Below are positions 63,371 through 64,000 of a stretch of DNA of 64,000 nt, piece after piece. This DNA is from an uncultured Eubacterium sp. GTDB lineage: Bacteria; Bacillota; Clostridia; Lachnospirales; Lachnospiraceae. Made by a program: the position numbers and the translations under genes. Positions within the stretch are counted from its first letter, which is position 1. Each line of letters begins with the position of its first letter. A model generated the notes under the pieces. It did not search any database, was not told the DNA's origin, and saw nothing but the letters and a program-made list of their open reading frames with translations. The stretch spans positions 170,943 to 234,942 of the forward strand of contig CAJUBZ010000001.1 of the NCBI GenBank assembly GCA_910584795.1, read 5' to 3'.

Positions 63371-63598
63371 TTAAAGTGCCTTTTTAATCTTATCGAAAGC
63401 ATCTCCTACAGTTACAATAGACTCTGCCTCATCTGTAGGTACCTGAATTCCAAACTCATCTTCGATTCCCATAATAATCTCTAAAATGTCTAAAGAATCT
63501 GCACCTAAATCATCTACAAACCTGCTGTCAGCTGTAATTGTACTTTTATCTAAATCCAACACTTCTGCAATTGCACTGATAAGTCTCTCTAATTCCAT
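63371..63598 (-). CDS. acpP: Acyl carrier protein
   Basis: Carrier of acyl chains in fatty acid synthesis. The 75-residue acidic protein has the phosphopantetheine serine at residue 35 within DDLGADSLDILEIIMGIEDEFGI, flanked by helices I and II-III. PlsX, its upstream neighbour, draws acyl groups from acyl-ACP. GGAGG precedes the ATG. Confidence 0.97.
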   Translation of the reverse strand: MELERLISAIAEVLDLDKSTITADSRFVDDLGADSLDILEIIMGIEDEFGIQVPTDEAESIVTVGDAFDKIKKAL

Positions 63599-63600
63599 AA

Positions 63601-64000
63601 TTAATCCTCCTTGCTTCCTAACGAAAGTTTCTCTTTAAATTTATTATTAATATCTAATTCATTAAATGTTACACACTGTAAAATAGAATTTTTAATCTCT
63701 ATACATTTTGAACTGCCATGGGTTTTAACTAATAGCCCATTCAATCCTAAAAGCGGTGCTCCGCCATGTTCTTCTAAAGAAAACCCTTTTAAAGTATTTT
63801 TTAAAGTTTTTTTAATAAGAAGTGCACCTATTTTAGTTTTTAAAGATTCCATCATGGACCCTTTTATTTTCTTAATAAGAACATCGGCCACACCTTCATA
63901 TAATTTCAGAATTACATTTCCAACAAATGCGTCACACACAATAACATCAGCATCTCCTTTTGGAATGTCTCTTGCCTCAATATTTCCCACAAAATTGATA
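63601..64000 (-). CDS. plsX: Phosphate acyltransferase PlsX (partial, 5' end beyond right edge)
   Basis: Makes acyl-phosphate from acyl-ACP for PlsY (coded at 41871-42530). Only the last 132 codons are in the window. They show NFVGNIEARDIPKGDADVIVCDAFVGNVILKLYEGVADVL, the clear PlsX C-terminal signature, and EEHGGAPLLGLNGLLVKTHGSSK. The frame is open to the right edge. It is followed by acpP with 2 bases between, a plsX-acpP pair. Confidence 0.95.
   Translation of the reverse strand, partial: INFVGNIEARDIPKGDADVIVCDAFVGNVILKLYEGVADVLIKKIKGSMMESLKTKIGALLIKKTLKNTLKGFSLEEHGGAPLLGLNGLLVKTHGSSKCIEIKNSILQCVTFNELDINNKFKEKLSLGSKED

Overview
The window is an AT-rich stretch of a Gram-positive, endospore-forming anaerobe of the Clostridia, most likely the family Lachnospiraceae. 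This is inferred from gene content and order: spoIVA, yqfC-yqfD, a SpoVB-type flippase, mreBCD-mrdA-minDE-rodA-mgsA, a DUF3048 lipoprotein-like gene, DUF896, and a secreted protein with the lysine-rich C-terminal module common in that family. The species cannot be named from sequence alone. Almost every gene lies on the minus strand, so the window reads right to left. One small gene (DUF378) lies on the plus strand. Coding density is high and no gap exceeds 300 bases; the largest, at about 37379-37633, 47420-47659 and 49981-50223, are each described below.

In the direction of transcription: plsX (cut by the right edge) and acpP end at a terminator; then rnc-smc-ftsY, a threonine ammonia-lyase and a large YfhO membrane protein; then ylxM-ffh-rpsP-khpA-rimM-trmD (protein targeting, ribosome and tRNA maturation). 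A two-gene accessory cassette with its own promoter sits between trmD and rplS. After rplS come rbgA-rnhB-yraN-pgeF-der, a structured intergenic element, plsY-gpsA, a cardiolipin synthase and spoIVA. A palindromic element then precedes tyrS-alaS, followed by rpsU, and by yqfC-yqfD-phoH-ybeY behind a likely sporulation sigma-E promoter, which leads into DUF3048 and a flippase.

The left third holds two flavoprotein genes, an unrecognised 395-residue protein, DUF896, 5-formyl-THF cyclo-ligase, miaB-mutS-mutL-miaA, a PLP enzyme of the YnbB type, and the elongation/division block radC-mreB-mreC-mreD-mrdA-minD-minE-rodA-mgsA plus a small P-loop protein. After the divergent DUF378 gene, a HlyD-like membrane protein begins yggS-sepF-ylmH, and aroB is cut by the left edge.

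Most of this is conserved housekeeping. I found no CRISPR array, transposase, prophage, defence island, tRNA or rRNA gene. The parts worth a second look are the accessory cassette between trmD and rplS (a propeller-like protein with a phage-tail-like C-terminus plus a secreted beta-helix-like protein), the two structured intergenic elements at 37404-37591 and 42569-42708, minDE without an adjacent minC, and several overlapping regulatory signals. Many start codons were moved downstream from the longest open frame because a Shine-Dalgarno sequence clearly selects the inner start; these are stated gene by gene.
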